This document shows, one piece after another, positions 63,313 to 64,000 of a DNA stretch of 64,000 nucleotides. Made by a program: the position numbers and the translations under genes. The notes below the pieces were generated by a model, which worked only from the letters and a program-made list of their open reading frames with translations, searched no databases and was not told the origin of the DNA. The DNA comes from Alphaproteobacteria bacterium Ga0077535. Its GTDB lineage: Bacteria; Pseudomonadota; Alphaproteobacteria; Caulobacterales; Aquidulcibacteraceae. The stretch is from assembly GCA_001464425.1 (NCBI GenBank), contig LNEK01000032.1, positions 1 to 64,000 of the forward strand, in the 5' to 3' direction. Every line of letters begins with the position of its first letter. Within the stretch, counting starts at the first letter, position 1.

Positions 63313-63630
63313 CTATCGGGCCGCGTCCACGCGGAAATCGCGTACCTGGCCGTCCGGCATTCGCCAACGGATCAGATAAATCGGCCTGCCCCCGTCCTCA
63401 AGGCGCGCCGAGATCAGCTCGCCCCCGTAACGAGAGCGAAGTTCCTCAACGACATCGCGCAGGGGGCGAACGTCTTGCTGGCCGCCATTTCGATATTGGG
63501 TAGGCATCACCCAGCTGGGCTGAACCGCCACAGCCGCGTCAGCGCGCAACGGCAGCGCACTGGCCCCGGCGCCGGACACGGCGGAACCGGCAAGCAGCGC
63601 CGCGGAAAGAAGGAGAGACTTTGCCCACAT
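63313..63630 (-). CDS. PepSY-like small periplasmic protein
   Basis: The ATG at 63630 (MWAKSLLLSAALLAGSAVSG) starts a signal peptide; the track begins 23 codons earlier. The 105-aa product has one PepSY-like domain at the C-terminus (RDVVEELRSRYGGELISARL, then PIYLIRWRMPDGQVRDFRVD). PepSY domains are often periplasmic inhibitors or partners of sensors and proteases. It directly precedes the feuPQ-like pair, so it may be a periplasmic modulator of the kinase, like FeuN in Sinorhizobium by position. That role is inferred. Confidence 0.75.
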   Translation of the reverse strand: MWAKSLLLSAALLAGSAVSGAGASALPLRADAAVAVQPSWVMPTQYRNGGQQDVRPLRDVVEELRSRYGGELISARLEDGGRPIYLIRWRMPDGQVRDFRVDAAR

Positions 63631-63691
63631 CACGAGGAAGGGTTTACCGGCGCGCCACTGAACGCGCCCTGAATGTAACCGCTGCTTCTGC

Positions 63692-64000
63692 TTAACCACC
63701 CGGCCGAGGTGGCGTGTAGTCGCGTTTGGGCCATTTCTTGACGAATTTCTTCAGATCCTCGTCCGGAATCTCCGGGAGCACCACCTGCAGCCGGACGAAC
63801 TGATCGCCCTGGCCAGCCACGCCCTTGCCCTTCAAGCGCAACGTCTTACCGGTGTTGGAGCCGGCCGGGACCGTCAAAGTCACATTGCCGGTCGGCGTCG
63901 GGGCCTGAACCTTCCCGCCCTCGACCGCCTCGGTCAGCGAGATGTTCAAATCCATGTGTACGTCTTGACCTTCGCGTCGGAAGAACGCGTGCGGCTTGAC
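63692..64000 (-). CDS. DnaJ C-terminal domain protein (CbpA-type), 3' part
   Basis: The frame is open to the window edge and encodes KPHAFFRREGQDVHMDLNIS, then LTEAVEGGKVQAPTPTGNVT, the second beta-barrel region of DnaJ C-terminal domains. It ends in QVVLPEIPDEDLKKFVKKW and a Pro-rich tail. There are no Cys-rich zinc fingers in this part; the GKVQAPTPTGNVTLTVPAGSN segment is typical of DnaJ-like co-chaperones such as CbpA. The J domain would be outside the window. It is co-directional with the PepSY and feuPQ genes. Confidence 0.85.
   Translation of the reverse strand, partial: VKPHAFFRREGQDVHMDLNISLTEAVEGGKVQAPTPTGNVTLTVPAGSNTGKTLRLKGKGVAGQGDQFVRLQVVLPEIPDEDLKKFVKKWPKRDYTPPRPGG

Overview
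The window looks like chromosomal DNA of a high-GC alphaproteobacterium. I infer Caulobacterales, probably a Hyphomonadaceae/Terricaulis-like lineage. The grounds are a PleC-type sensor kinase, the gene order ccmI-ccmE-ccmF-ccmH / degP / regulator / kinase / glnE with feuPQ next to it (an order I recall from rhizobia), an imuA-imuB-dnaE2 mutagenesis cassette with an alphaproteobacterial LexA box, HspQ, and a GTTC-N7-GTTC operator. No taxonomic search was possible, so the assignment is an inference.

Layout. 1-530: edge of a probable genomic island. A truncated tyrosine-recombinase gene, absent from the ORF track because it runs off the window, lies just past the 3' end of guaA, with copies of TATACCGTCA between them. 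530-10638: guaA, a DUF2061 protein, a lower-GC orphan gene, a 560-bp gene-free stretch rich in hairpins, an FAD monooxygenase, an RsmB-like methyltransferase, a VOC protein, guaB, rlmE and a Ppx/GppA phosphatase. 10799-16319: hspQ with a candidate heat-shock promoter, then a compact arginine-succinyltransferase (ast) operon in which an M20 hydrolase sits where AstE would be expected. 16369-19700: two tandem OmpA-like genes, the second broken by a 43-bp deletion, an orphan terminator, a small membrane protein and tRNA-Lys(TTT). 19751-22205: glpK and three small genes that may be a decayed phage lysis module.

22344-29985: a nitronate monooxygenase-like gene and a methylmalonyl-CoA mutase locus. 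MutA carries a fused two-helix membrane tail, and a two-helix protein plus a GH25 lysozyme-like protein lie between mutA and mutB. A YhhN protein and a VOC protein follow. 30035-36233: recQ with a damaged HRDC end, a three-gene envelope operon (small TM protein, BON-OmpA, coiled coil) and two RNA methyltransferases. 36230-42307: the dnaE2-imuB-imuA operon, divergent from an ogt-like gene across one LexA box. 42363-48488: a cupin, two acyl-CoA dehydrogenases, an unknown protein and pepN. 48623-64000: pleC, glnE, a two-component pair, degP, the cytochrome c maturation operon, a FeuPQ-like pair with a PepSY protein, and the 3' part of a DnaJ-family gene.

Functionally the window is mostly housekeeping: GMP synthesis (guaA, guaB), arginine catabolism, propionyl/methylmalonyl-CoA metabolism, acyl-CoA oxidation, SOS mutagenesis and alkylation repair, cytochrome c assembly and envelope sensing. 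The unusual parts are the guaA-linked island edge, the structured non-coding stretch at 3600-4111, the mutA fusion with its inserted envelope genes, and two small out-of-frame lesions (ompA2 and recQ). I did not find a CRISPR array, an intact prophage or an obvious new defence system. The island to the left of position 1 would be the place to look for accessory systems.
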